This document shows, in pieces, positions 10,957-24,255 of a stretch of 64,000 bases of DNA (position 1 is its first letter; every line of letters begins with the position of its first letter). The notes below the pieces were generated by a model that saw only the letters and a list, made by a program, of their open reading frames with translations, was not told the DNA's origin and ran no database searches. Position numbers and translations under genes: made by a program. Where the stretch lies: contig NC_026659.2 of the NCBI RefSeq assembly GCF_000004075.3, forward strand, positions 31,142,272-31,206,271. Direction: 5' to 3'. The stretch is from Cucumis sativus (Eukaryota > Streptophyta > Magnoliopsida > Cucurbitales > Cucurbitaceae).

Positions 10957-13900
10957 TTACATACCCTAATGATAACACCCAACTATATTATATATCCTCT
11001 GTAAGAAAACAAATAATTGGACTGATCAAAGTCGAATTATATTGATCCACACCAAAGCTGGAAAGATATTAGGGTAATGAAGAAAAATGAAGCCTAAGTT
11101 TTGTAGACGAAGGGGGTATAAATATGAAATGAGAGTCAAAAGGAGAAAAGGAGAGAGTTTATAATTGAAAAGGGGAAGCGTTGACGGCGGAGACTACGGC
11201 GGTGGAGATGGTTAAAGCTATCGTAAAAGAGAAGGAATAGGGAAAATGAGGGGATGGTTTTTCCTCAAATTGCTAGCTGTAGTTTACTACACAAATGGAC
11301 TCTCTGCTTTAGGAGCGTGTGCTTCCAATACAATCAAAACACAAAGCAGTTTTTATGAAATCGATTAATCGAAGAAGACTCTATTTGGTAACTATATACT
11401 TCTTCGGACTGTGTGCATGGAAGTACTCCTGATAAATAAAAGAGTTGAATTTTGGAGCATAAATATTGATACAATACTTGAATTTCAATGTGTTCCTACA
11501 TAATCTACATGATGATGATTCAACGTCGATATAAACGCGTTACTTATCTAATCTATTCGGATTTTTAACATTAAACTTATTTTCTCTCACATTTTTACAA
11601 TATTTTCATGTTTTTTCTTTTAAGGTTCCAAATTTTGATTTTTAAAAATGTCGTTAAAAAGTAATAGATTAAATTTAACTTTAAGAATTTAGAGAACGAA
11701 GAAACAACGTTATAAAGTTCGAGAACCTAGAAATAAATTCTTTTAGTAATAAATTTAATTTTTATCGTCTTTTTAGGCTAGTACTATCAAAATGTTACAA
11801 ATGTATTTTTAGTTGGTGATTAATTAAAAAAACACCTATTATTAAATTTACCTCATTTAACCATGTTTAAAAGCGATTTTGAGGTTGACCATAGTACAAA
11901 CATACACATATATATATTTGGATTTTGGATTTTGGAGTTTCTTTTTGAAACAATGGTGTATTTTCCTTGAAAAGAGAGCTGATTGGTAAATTTGATAAAA
12001 CAAGTAGGAGAATTATAACAATGAAACTTTTGGTTAAAGCATATAGTAATTAAATTGAAGAAGAGGTTTAAAAATTATTAATTAAAAATCATGACTTTAA
12101 CCTTAAATTTACAATTGGACTACTTTTAATTTTGTTGGGGGACATAAATTCTTACGTAATCTGTAACACAAGAAAACTGATCATGGAGAAGAGTATATGA
12201 AGCAAAGAAATCATTAGTAAATTTAATCTCACCAACAATTATATCCTAATTAACATATTAATTCCCTCACTAAATATCAATAATCCATCTACAATTTAGG
12301 GTTGTAAAAAAATCGAACACAACCAATGGCACAGTCCGAACATAAATTTGATCGGTTGAGTCAGTTTGATTTGATTTTTATTATTACTTGAAAAGAAACT
12401 CGACCGATCTGACCTGTTTACATCCCTAATTTATTCAAATTAAGTGAGAAACCACCTTTAGTAAAATTTTGTTGATGATCATAAATTATTTTGAATCTCA
12501 AAACTGATTTTTGCCGAATAACATTATATATATGATTTCTACAATAACTTCATTCTCACATTAGTATTTATAAAGAAAAGGTACATTTGAATTTTCCTAT
12601 AAAACAAAATTATATTATCAAATTAAAACTTTTTTTTAGCAAAAACTAAAATTAAAAAAGAAAATTCAACTTAGCCTTGGATATATAGCTTCCATTTGAT
12701 CCTTTTTCATTTTGAATCGGTCCTTAGACAATTTCGTTTTTGTATTTTAAAATTAAGTGTATCTTTCTCAATTACAAACGTTTGGATTCTTAACAAAGTT
12801 TCAAAAGCAAAATTAACAAAGTTTCAAAAACAAAAATAACTTTTTAAATTACGTGGGTTTAATTTAGATTACCTTTTAAAATGTTTAAATTTTAAAAAAA
12901 AATCATTTAAAATAAAATTGAGGTGTTTGGTAACGTTTCAAAATGCATTTTAGAAAAATGAAATTGAAAAAATAATGCATTTTAAAGAAAACGCTAAAAG
13001 CCAAATTTTGAGAAAATGGGTTTCAAACAAAATTATGTATATAAAGTGTGCTAGAAAAATGTATTATTGAAAAACATTTTTTTCGATACATAATCATTCC
13101 TAGATAACAAAGTAAGAAAGTTGAGAGTCGTGTATAGATTTAATTTCCAAAATAAAAAAAAAATCGCAAACAAAATTACTACCAAATCCAACCTAGATTA
13201 AAACTAATGATTGAACAACAAAACCAAACCCTAATTCATAGAGATTAATTAAATAAAAACTAAAAAAAAACACATAAAAGACGAAAGTAAGAGAAAATTT
13301 AAGCATATAATTAACAAAACTAACAAGAGGATTAGTAGTAATTAATAAATAAATAAGAGTCAAAATAGGGTAAAAATAGGTGAGGGCTAAGAGGGAGAGA
13401 GTGAAAGACACGCGCCAGCATGGGAATTAGGGTTTGATTGGGTTTATTAGATATAATATTAATTAGGGTTAGCAATTTGAAAGAAGAACGAAGAAGATGG
13501 AAATAATATAATAAAAAAGACCAATGAACGATCCCGAGAGAGGAAAATAATGAGACTAATAAAATAGGGGATATTAGAGGCATTAGTTTGCTCCCAAAGC
13601 AATCTTACTTTTTAATTTAATCATTCGTACATATAATATATGATCTTGGGATATTCACTACCATTTTCATATGGTTAAAATATCATTTTGATATTGTTCG
13701 GAACGATGGAAGATGATGAAGGTGTTAAGATGGTGTCAACCAACTATTCCGTGCACCGTTTTGGTATTGTTCCATTATTTTAATTCTTTTGCTTTTGATG
13801 CATCTTAAGTTTAATTTCTTATAGTTAGTTTAATAATAATTTCTCGTGAGATTATACCATGGGTGAATATACTTTCTCAAAATTTGAAGTAACTAAAAAA

Positions 13901-16900
13901 TGTTTACATTTTTTTCAAAATATCATTTTGATTTCCGTATCTGAGAGTTAATTTTTATCGAAATTGATTATATAATAATAATAATTTTCATGAAAGGAAA
14001 TTACAATATGTGTGAATACATTATTTTAAAAAATAAAAATTATTGAAAAAGATGTTGTACAATAGATAACAATAAACTATTAGTAGAGATTAAATTTATG
14101 GTTTATTGAAAGTATAGAAACTAAAATGATATTTTGATTAGCAAAAGTGTTTAATTAAAGTTTAAAGTGTTTTTAAAAAAGCTCATTTTTATTAAAGCAA
14201 AGGGTTTAAAATGATTCTCATAGACTATTTTGAATCTAACTAAAATATAGAGACTAAAATGATATTTTAAATTTTAATTATTAATATTACGATGGAGAAG
14301 GGAAAGTAAAAAAATAGGAAGAAAAGTCTCGGATTCAAATGTTCGACCCGGTTTATACTAAAAAAAATAATAAATTGGGTTAGGGTTTAGTTATTTAGGC
14401 AATTGGCTGATGCATGGTATGTATATATATTGGTTGCACATGTGACAGAGCATATATTGATCATCTTATGACCTCGATTTTGCCATTTTTGTTGATTCAA
14501 TTCTACGCCTTATCTCCATGGCCGTCCTTCCCCCGTCCTCTCCTCTCTCTCTCCTTTTGCCTCTTCCTCTCTTCCTTTGTCAACTCTCCATACATAACGC
14601 GTTTACATACGAATTTGGACTCCATATCTTTAACCTTCTTCGTTTGAAAATGATTTTGTTTTTAATACTATACTATACGATTTTCATGTTTCCATTCTAT
14701 TGAAAATGATGATTTACTTGTTGAACTCCAAAATCAAAGAGAAATCACTTTTGTCTTTGATATCTTTATAACGTTCGAGAATCACTCTCTCAAAAGCTAA
14801 TTTTGTTGTACTATTCACACTTTGTTCTTCTCTTCTTTTTACGAGATTGAAATTAGAAAATTTGTAGGTTTCGTCGTTTAATTTGTAGTGTTTGAAACTC
14901 ATCATTCTCTTGAACTTTTTTTATGTGTGATTGAGAACAATAAGTATTATTAAAACCAACAATTTATCGAGGAAACAAAAAATTTGTAGATATAAAAGTA
15001 GTGCTCATCAACTAAAACGAAAGAGTAAAAAATAAACCCTAATTGTGAGTTTAATTAATTAATCTCTTTGTAATCATTAACCTTAAGGTTGCACAATTTT
15101 TTTTTTCTTCTAAATTATGTGTCATTCTTAGATGAAGAAAACGACAATGGTCACATGTAACAAATGTTAGAAATGAAAAAGAGTTATGTAGCATATCATA
15201 TAACTATAAATGTTAAAATTCTAAGTAATGTATTTAACCTATCTCCGACTATCTAAAATAGATCACACAAAGGTAACGAATTTTTTTAATTATTTCTTAT
15301 GGTTATAGGGTTATGTCAATATGTTATAAAAACTCAAAAAAATATAATTTATTAAACTCAAATACTATATATTTGCTAGATATATTATTCACTCTGTTTG
15401 CATTAAAAAAAAATTGGTTTCAATTTTGATATTTTATTTTAAAGTTTTGATTAATGAAATTAATTAAAATTTGAAACTAAATTTTCCCTATAGTTATAAT
15501 TGCCAATAAACACTAAACCTAAACTTATCAATGTGTAATTCCAAATATATACTCATTCTAACCTTAGCTTATATCTATTTGTTTTAGTATATTAATGCAA
15601 TTTTAGAGTTTTAATTTGCCAATTAATGTTTTAATTTGTTTATAATATGATTTATAGTTAGTCTTTACCTAGATGTTTATTTATAATTTTTAAAAAAAAA
15701 CTTTAAATTAAGATATATATACACACACACATTGGATCCAACTTTCATATTTGTTGGAGCGTGTTTGGCTCGATAATTAATTTTGACATTACCTCCATAT
15801 CTAAAGATTAGTAATCTAATCCTCACTAAACTAAGTTGTTATTTAATTTAAAATAAAATATAATTAATGAAATTTGTCTCTGTAATTGTATTCCTTCGTT
15901 GAAACCCTTTTATGTGAATAAACCATAAAATTGAACCCTCTAATTTTGAAATGTTAACTTTCAAATATTCTCTCGGATTTTGAATCTATTATTCTGTGAA
16001 GATTGAAAGAACAAAAACGGAGGTGGGTTGTGAAATGAGACTTATTCAAATACTTATCAAAACAGGTTGTCGTTAACAGTAACAATGTATTATTCTGCAA
16101 TAAAAAGAAAGAGAGAATTAAGTATTCCAATGGTAATGATGAGAAACAAAACTTGAAAGAGAAGAGAATAAATTCCTTTGTTTTCACATAATTAAATTCT
16201 GGGAATTTTAGAGAATGATAAGTTGAATGGAAAAGAGAGAAGAAAGGTTGAAAAAATCAATTACGTAAAAATGAAAGGTTGAACAGAAGAAGAGAATAAA
16301 GGGAAGATATAGAGAGAGTAATGAAATTAAAATTGACGCAAAGAATGTCAGCCATACTCCATTTTCTACGTATCATCCAATTCCTTTCTTTTACTTCCCT
16401 AACTATCATCAATTATATTTTAACCTAATCTCTCGGTATCATTTATATTTGGATTTCTAGGTTTCAATTACGTTACATTTTCAAAGTTTTAGAGTTTTCT
16501 TTCTATTTATTAGATTTAGATTTGAGTTTTATTTTAATTTGATTTTTAGTATGAATTTTTTATTATTAAATATTTACTATTTGTTTGGAGTGTGTTAATG
16601 TTTCTTTAATCAATTTAAAAGAATTAAATAAACTAAATAATTTTATCACTTCAAAATTATTTAAAATTAATTAATAGATATTGAAGTCGAATAAGCAAGT
16701 AGTTGATGGAAATGATAATGTATAAGTTCTTATTGAAATAAAATTTCAAAAGTAAAATTATAATATTTTAAAATTGATGGACTAAATTAAAACTAAACTT
16801 GAAACTTAAACGATATCACCTCCAAAATTTAGATGAAAGAAATAAAATTTCCTAAGTAATTGATGTTAATTAATATAAATATATATATTTGAATTAATAA

Positions 16901-17269
16901 GTTAATAGATATAAAAGGTAAATTTTTTAAACAAAATAAATTAAAATATCTACCAATTATGACAAAATTTTATATGTTATGAGTGATAGAAATATATAGA
17001 CTTTGATTGATAATAAAAATTTAAATTTTTTTTGTTTTATGTTGTAAATATTTGGTTAAATTTACTATTTTTGACCATTTTTCAATATAAAAATATATTT
17101 AAATTTGATTTTGTTTGAAAAAAAGAGAGAAAGAAATAAGAAACAAAAGTTGGATTTAAATAATTTGATATAAATGATTGATGAAAAGCGGAAGGTAAGT
17201 TTCCTTTGCATTTATGAATCAGGGGATTCTTCGTTCGTTGTTTTATTTTTACTCAACAATCTCTTGGCA
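10957..17269. other. 6.3 kb AT-rich spacer upstream of the NAC gene and downstream of the galactosyltransferase gene
   Basis: The first 300-400 bases hold the NAC 5' leader and promoter. The rest is very AT-rich with frequent homopolymers, a MITE-like element at 12295-12430, and CT-rich patches around 13180-13560 (minus) and 14510-14580 (plus) that look like leader sequence but carry no convincing ORF. I could not support another gene here. Confidence 0.5.
12295..12430. mobile_element. MITE-like element with terminal inverted repeats
   Basis: The left end TTTAGGGTTGTAAA (12295-12308) and the right end TTTACATCCCTAAT (12417-12430) are inverted repeats of each other with 12 of 14 matches. The interior is non-coding and contains GGTTGAGTCAGTTTGATTTG and a partly complementary GAAACTCGACCGATCTGACC. 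Size (about 136 bp) and layout fit a non-autonomous miniature DNA transposon. The superfamily and target-site duplication were not determined. Confidence 0.5.
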
Positions 17270-18336
17270 TTAAACGGCGACGTTCCAAATAGCTCCATTG
17301 TCCTCTCCACATAACTTATGAACTTCCTTCATTCTCTCCACAGATTCACAAATCCCACTGCACGACCAATCGAATGTCGCCACGCACACATTCCCTCCAT
17401 TTGATTTTGCCTCACAATCTATTATTTTCAAAATCAAACCAATTAGATCAACGTTAGATACAAACTTATATATCTTTGTGTTCGCATGCATAGATGGTTA
17501 ATGTAAAGTAGTAAAGTAGTGATCGACCTGGAGGAGTTCCACAACACATGGAACGATCATCGACGTGTTCGACTTCTAAGCCAATTAACCAAGCTCCCAA
17601 CGACACGTCTTCATTCGCATATCGATGTAATATGGGACTAACCCAAGAGAAAGAAAAGAAGGATGAGGTTTGGATGCAGTTAGTTAATATTAGAAGAAAA
17701 GGGAAAGGGTTAGTTAATAGTTGGAATGTTACTTACAAATTAAGTGAAATGTAGGCAGCAAGGTCTTTAGAAATGGCATAGATTTGGCCAGTGGCATGCC
17801 TAAAATACTCATTCCCTTCTTCTCCAAATTTCCAATGCTCTGGCTCATGATACTTTAATCCCCTGCCCCCATCCATCCATTTTTTTCCATATTAATAAAG
17901 GTTCCATTCTATCCTTCTAGATTCTAAACTTTCAATTTTATCAAATTTATTATAAATTTATAGTGCTATGTTACAATTTTAACTCTATAATAAGTCTTCG
18001 TCTTAAGTACTATTTTAAACATGCATGTATACACCCATGCATATATATATGAAAAATCTACATATGCAAACAAGGACAGATCTAGAAAATTTGTTGATAA
18101 GATTTTATAGTTTAGTCAAAATAATTTATAAGTGAGTGGTAAGAAGAAGTAAAAAGAAATTAAAAAGCTAAAATGATTAAGTTGAAGTTTTATAAAAATA
18201 AAAATATAGTAAAATGAATGAAGTTGAATAGTCTAGCTAGTAGCTTTAAATTAGGTAAGGAAGTGTATAATTATTATTTCTGGAGCTGACAAACAAAGTA
18301 ACGACTAAACTATCTACATATATTAAAAATTAAATA

Positions 18337-18389
<53 letters not shown>

Positions 18390-18550
18390 TATATAAAGAC
18401 GATAAAATTAAGGGGACTAGAGCTCCTTTGAACCTATACTAAATCGGTCGATGTATGCTAATATATATGTATATGAAAATTTTACGTGTATCGTGAAAAA
18501 TTGGTAATTTTCTTTTCTAGAGTAAAATTTTTGGATGAGGTGGATTTTAA

Positions 18551-18595
<45 letters not shown>

Positions 18596-20329
18596 TTATG
18601 TATGTATGTTAGTGTTGAAAGTATTAATATAAGTAATATTTGATATAAATGATATGAGAGAAAGGGGAATGAGAACTGACTTTTGAGAGAGAACTGGGCC
18701 TGACTTCATGCAGCCCATGTAAATCCTGGGCTTGGACCGATGCCGTTCTAGCGCTGTCACCAACGCCCCTACACACAAACCTCTCATTTTTAATATTCCA
18801 AAAATTGCCATTTTTATAAAGAGATATTTACATTTTGTTATTTTTATGTTTAACAATTTTTTTAAACTCAATTTTAAAAAAAAATCAAAAATTTAAAGGA
18901 TAAATTATTGAAAATGCCAAAACCGTTGTAAATATAGCAAAATATCATATTCTTTTAACAATAGATAATAGACACTAATAAAAGTCTATCAATATTTATA
19001 ATCGTTAAAATAGATAATTTTACTTTATTTTATAAGTATTTTGATTTATTAAACTATATTTGAATAATTGAAAATGTCACCCAAAAATTAAAACTTTATA
19101 AAACCAATTTATTTTAAAATGTACTTTTAAAGTGTTATTTTCATAGTTAAAAAAAAAAGATATTTTGAGAAAAATAAACTTTTCAATAATAACAATTACA
19201 TCTGTAAACTTTTAAAAAATACAAAATTAAATCAACAAACAATAAAAAAAAATTGAATCTTAAAACTTATAAAATCAATTTGAAAATCCAATTTTAAATT
19301 TTGCATTACTTTGATGGCTTAGCTTTTAATTTGAAAGTTAAAGGCTTTTAATGGGAAATGTGACATTGAATGTTTTGATGCGTAACGTATAAAATTCAAA
19401 GGAATTCAAAACTTTGTTTGAATTTACCCAAATTGACATGAACATCGTCGTCAACCTTCACGTAGAACTCTGCCGCCCAAAGAGCCACCGCCGTTGTGAA
19501 ATACAGCCGTGTCTTCGTCGACAATTGATGATAATCTTCCACATGCCTCAGCCGTAGAAAGTCACCATGTTCCTCTTCCTCCTCATCTATCGCTCTATCT
19601 AATGCTCCACCTGGCCTTCCACTCTTTCCTATCACGAATCGAACTACAATCCCCTTTTCTTTCTCCATTTTCTTCAACGATTCTCCTGCGCCCATCATCA
19701 ATTGTTCAATTCCACGCCCATTTCTTTCTGTATTTTTTTTGTTTACGAGTTAAGGTTTCGGTTTTACGGACCTCGAGGCATCCACGTTTCTCGAATCGAG
19801 TCTCGGCGTTTCTTGCTACTGAAGGCCGTATTGATTCCGATCACCACAAACGCCTTCTCTGGCGGGAGCGGCCTCGAATTCCTCCCGTTCGTTCGAGATA
19901 ACGCCATTTCCATCTCCCAATTTCCGAACGTTTTCTCCAGAGATCTGACCAAACAAAGCTTTTAAAAGAGAATTCAACAACGGAATCCAACAAAAGTTTC
20001 GGTATAATCGATTTTCCTTACTGAAGTGCTTGATGTGTTTTTGTAACTTCCACCATAATATCCTGGTCATTCGATTCCACTAATTTCTGCAGAAAAATAA
20101 AAAGAATCACGTTAACATTACAGTTTTACATCAACAGGAGTTCAAAATTTGTGAAACTCACTCGTTTATGATCACAATCTGGAGTGGCTGCTTCAAGATT
20201 TTCAAAGTGGTTATGAAACTGAGGATCTTTGGTTTGAATTCTGTTGCGTCCAGTGAAGAGTGATCCTGCAAGAAAGCTTGCAAAGCATAGGACCAAGGTG
20301 AGTTTACCATTCATTGGCTTTCCCCTCAT
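17270..20329 (-). CDS. GT31 beta-1,3-galactosyltransferase (KNS4/At1g33430-like)
   Basis: Golgi type II membrane glycosyltransferase that adds beta-1,3-linked galactose, most likely to arabinogalactan-type glycans. Eight minus-strand exons: 20329-20162, 20086-20022, 19944-19772, 19685-19428, 18768-18681, 17862-17737, 17637-17528 and 17418-17270. Together they give 1137 bp and 378 residues, with every phase consistent. A single membrane anchor ([16 protein letters not shown], about 10-25) is followed by a DUF4094-like stem. Catalytic-domain marks are [41 protein letters not shown] with the DxD metal site at D213-D215, [51 protein letters not shown] and, near the C-terminus, [16 protein letters not shown]. 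The start is the first in-frame ATG. The gene lies near NPF4 and RRM genes, as At1g33430 (KNS4/UPEX1, pollen exine) does in Arabidopsis. Enzyme class is secure; exact acceptor and pollen role are inferred. Confidence 0.92.
17863..18680 (-). repeat. (TA)n microsatellites inside intron 5 of the galactosyltransferase gene
   Basis: Two long alternating TA tracts, about 18340-18390 and 18554-18591, sit in this 818-bp intron. They are likely to be length-polymorphic. The intron itself is supported by clean GT-AG borders (CAAAA|GTCAGT and GGCAG|GGGATT). Confidence 0.85.
18769..19427 (-). other. Intron 4 of the galactosyltransferase gene with a dispersed-repeat fragment
   Basis: The 659-bp intron contains, at about 18890-19080, AT-rich sequence with the string AATAGACACTAATAAAAGTC. 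This resembles a dispersed repeat seen again in intron 3 of the NPF gene (about 48400-48610, AGTGATAGACTATGG). Both look like copies of an interspersed repeat family; relatedness was judged by eye only. Confidence 0.4.
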
Positions 20330-21579
20330 TTTTCTCTGCGTTTCTGCTTCCTGTTTTAGCAACTAAAATTGTTCAGCTTCACCTACAACATTCTCATTGC
20401 TTTGCTGCAAATGGTTACTTATAATTCATTTATGCATATACATATAGACAGATATATAGATCGTAGAGTTTAGGGATTGTGTCTTCATTTGTGGATTCAT
20501 GGGTTTATTAAGTAATAAAAAATAAATTCTGGGTTGTAGTGGGACGTTTGAGACTTAAACATACCGTATGGGGGATCTTTAAGATAGGAATGATGAGATG
20601 TTTTTATATGAATTATTGTTAGGTAATAATGGGGGGATGCTTCAAAATTGAATTAAAGTTGAAGTAAATGCAATTAGGCAAAGGGAGAGGAGGAGGAAGA
20701 GGTTGGCAAATGGAGGCTTGGAAAGTTTTGAAGAGTTGAAAATAGGCCAAAAAGATGATCAAAAGTGTAATACACAAGTAGTTAGGTAAAGTACCTTGAA
20801 AATTAATGATGGGGATTGAATTGAGGAATTAATTAGAGAGAGAGAGAGGAAGGGATTTTGAAGTTTTGAGTTTTAGAATTGAATGATTGAAGATTATAAG
20901 AGGAGAAGAAGATGGAAGGAAGATCTAAGAAGAGAGGGATGAAGTGTAGAGAGGTAGTTAATTCATGTGTAGTGTGTGGCCCAACAAACTGTTTGCTAAA
21001 CCTTAACATTCTAATTCTTAAGCTCTGTTTTTGGGAAGCATCAACATGTACACTCTCTCCTAACTTAGCTCACATTTTCGCTAATCCTATACTATTTGAC
21101 TGTCAAGAAAACTCGGAGAGCTTTTAGAGTTCTTTGATTTGGTATATGAATTTTGCTGTATGCTCTTTAGATTATTGAATTCCATGACTATTCATTTCAC
21201 AAACTTGTTTCTTAGACTGTTTTTGTTTTTGGTTTAAGTGATCCAAATAGCAGAAATTTTGAAAACAACGTTTTCATATCTGGATTTTGAATTTGAAATC
21301 TTGATGTTAACTTAGATGAATACAATATTTCATACTATAAACCTATTTCATCCGTGTCAAATTAAATTATGTATAATATAATATGGTATACATAATATGA
21401 CCTTCTAAATTAAAATTCATATGCCAAACACAAGCATTTTTAATCACTCGTTCTCTGCTGTTTCTAGTTGATTTCTAGTTGTAAGTTTAACAAGAGAAAC
21501 TTTATCCTCCTTCAGGAGGTTGGTACTGATAGGATTTGATTTTATTATAATCATAATTTCTTTTTAAAAAATACGAGCA

Positions 21580-21645
21580 TAGTTAAATTGGTTCTACCAA
21601 AGTCGATGTCATAGGCTTGATTCCCTCATATCACGCATTGCCAAA
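21580..21645 (+). mobile_element. Degenerate tRNA-derived SINE-like fragment
   Basis: TAGTTAAATTGG (A-box-like) is followed about 30 bp later by AGGCTTGATTCCCTC (B-box-like, two mismatches to GWTCRANNC). That is the spacing of an internal pol III promoter. The element is decayed and its ends were not found. Confidence 0.3.
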
Positions 21646-22149
21646 AGAAAATTGCCAAAAGAAAATAAAAAAAAGTACTACTCAAATAAAATTTATAGCC
21701 TAAAAACACAGGCTGATACATTATTTAAAAATAGTTGAGCTTTAACTTGATATGTATCTAATAGCTAGAGCCCAAAACTATTCTTATCCTTTCCAAATCT
21801 ATTATTGAACACATTCTTAGCCGTGGTTTAAATCTTATTTTGGTACATGAAAATTTTAGGATTATTCTATTTTGACCTATATGTACAAACATTGTTTAAA
21901 AGTGAAATTATTTGACTCTAATATATGTACCTTGGCCTGCATTGGGGACAAGCGGGACTGGGTGGATAACTATTAGGTTAGGTGATAAAATAATAGCAAA
22001 TATCAAAGGAATGTTTGAGACACTGAGTTGATTATTATATTTCGTCTGTTATAATAGTTTGTGTTTGGGTACAAATTATTTTAGTAAAAAAATTATTTTC
22101 TTCTCCCTTATAACTACATTAAAATAATTTTTTATTTGTTATTTCCTAC

Positions 22150-22620
22150 CGTTCATGAATGAACATGTTAAACCGATTATCAAGCTTGGGGAGTCGCTTA
22201 GCCCTCTATGACCCCTCAACGGTTGGTTAGGGGAGATGAGCCCTCATGGCATGCCCACGTCACTATCGCCTGGTTAACTACCCCCAACTATCGAGGATGA
22301 GTAGATCCGAAGCCCCACTCCAAGAAGTTGGAGAAAGCCATGAGGAAACAAGGGGCAGTGGAAGATGAGCATCCTCGAACTACACTCTTTTTGTGTTTTT
22401 TCTTGAATTACTCACCTTTTGAAGTAATAGACTTGCTATCATATTGGTGCAAGGATCTCTTATTCGGATCATCTCAAATTAGACTAGAGAGACTTTAGGC
22501 CAAAGCACCCACGAGGAATTAGCTCAATGTGTTCGAGATTTGAATGCCAACTATAGTCAACAACGACGAGCGATGGTAGCAACAATGACTACTACTATCT
22601 TTTTGTTGAAAAAATATGCA
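22150..22620 (+). other. Higher-GC island with a coding-like fragment, probably a transposon or gene relic
   Basis: Against the AT-rich background this block is clearly richer in G and C (for example the CCCCTCAACGGTTGG and GGGGCAGTGG stretches). One plus-strand frame near 22503-22620 reads QSTHEELAQCVRDLNANY followed by SQQRRAMVATM before a stop, which has protein-like composition. Upstream frames are interrupted. I do not recognise the family, so a captured gene fragment or transposon coding relic are both possible. Confidence 0.35.
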
Positions 22621-24255
22621 TGATTATTGTTTTGTAAATTCTATAGTTTTTTTTATCATGTAATATGCATTTTAATTTAATTGAGTCTTATATCTTAATT
22701 TTTTTTCTTCTATTCTTGCAACGTTTCTATAAAAATGATTTGCTTTTAAATGTACATTTTAAAATTTATATATACTAAAAATATAAAAATATTTGTTTTT
22801 TTTTCATATTTGGTACAATTTGAAAAATAGATTTAAAAAATAACATAAAAATAATTTCTCATACAAACTTGCCAAGAAAGTGGGTAGCAAATGCTTGGCT
22901 TGCTTCTCCATTTACTTTTGTTTTTTTTCCCCTTAGTTGTTCGGTTGAACCTCTCGAACTTTAAAACGCTATGCTTTTACTTTTTGTTATGTTTTGATTA
23001 AGTATTTTTAAGTTTTAGAATGTTACCGTTTTATCTTAACATAATAGAGTTTTGTTCCAACTTGTTACTTTTAGTTTCAAAATAATTAATATTTTTATTT
23101 TTTATATTTAGTTTCAATACTCATTTTCATTAATATCAATTTAAGTATTTCAAAATAAAGTACGAACTATAAATTTTAAATTTAATTAATTTTGATTGAC
23201 TATAATTGATTTAATTTTATAGATTACTCTAAATAAGTGAAAATTGAAACAAAATTTAAATCTCAAGATTAAAATTGTAACTTTGATTAAAGATTAAAAA
23301 TAGGATATTTTAAAACTGATTAAATTAAAACGAAGCTCAAAACTCATACAGATCAAAAGTTTTTTTTTTCTTATACATAACATGTCTTCTCTCTTCTTCT
23401 CCTTTTTAATCACAATAAGGCTTTTGGAGTAAATACAAACAACCATAATTATATAATTATATAGTACCTAAGTCTTTATTACTATCTACGTTAATTATAT
23501 ATATAAACAAAATGAAAAAGGAAAAATTAATCCTCTACCCTAATTAGGGTAGAATTGGGACCATTATATACATATAGATATTAATTCTATGAGCTCCAAA
23601 TTTGTATATTTATGAAACATTCTATAGGATATGGAACAATAATCATTAGTTGTTTTCATTCCATTATAGCAATTCTTCTACGTTTGAATAAAAATGACAC
23701 TTGTGAGAGTTAAAATCGTAATGAAACTTTCTTACTAATTTTAATTGTCGAAATTTGCAATCGAGTTTTACTTTACTTTATAATTTTGATATATGTCGAT
23801 CTCGTAATTTAATATATATATAAATTTTAGTTCAATGATAAATACTATTTAAGTTTTAGGTTTTATTATATTTGAGTCTTTATGCTTTTAATCTCGTGGG
23901 TCGTCAAGTTGTTTTCATTTCATGTTGTCTAATACCGACCGTTCTTCGTGACCCTGAATCCTAATTAAATAATATAATAAGATAAAAGCACATTTGTACT
24001 TGCAAATTATAATGGATTTTTCCATCTATGGAAAAGTAGTCACCATCAATATATCCAATCATTATCATCAAAATAATGCAACAAGCAACCATCTATATGG
24101 TAAGCCAAAAACAGAGAGAGTTAAAAAATATATGTCAACAATTTATTTCCTTTCTATGAATGAATCGAATTCTTTCTTCACATTCATATCCCAAAAGGAA
24201 AATACACAATTAATCTATCTTTGTCAATTGATTCAAATGTTTAGTTAAAAGAAAA

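Larger units (their letters stand above)
20330..24255. other. Spacer upstream of the galactosyltransferase gene and downstream of the ERF gene
   Basis: The region 20330-20950 probably holds the galactosyltransferase 5' leader and promoter (GA-rich tracts near 20690 and 20838). A SINE-like fragment lies near 21580-21645 and a base-composition island at 22150-22620. The rest is AT-rich. The small ORFs, including the one at 23994-24248, look like chance. Confidence 0.5.

Noticed and set aside
14414-14703. CT-rich ORFs resembling a hydrophobic peptide
   Set aside because: Composition follows the pyrimidine-rich DNA; there are no plausible introns, conserved motifs or neighbouring exons.
19509-19965. 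Plus-strand ORFs in the galactosyltransferase region
   Set aside because: They are antisense to exons 3-4, whose minus-strand frame contains the GT31 DDD motif and other family signatures.
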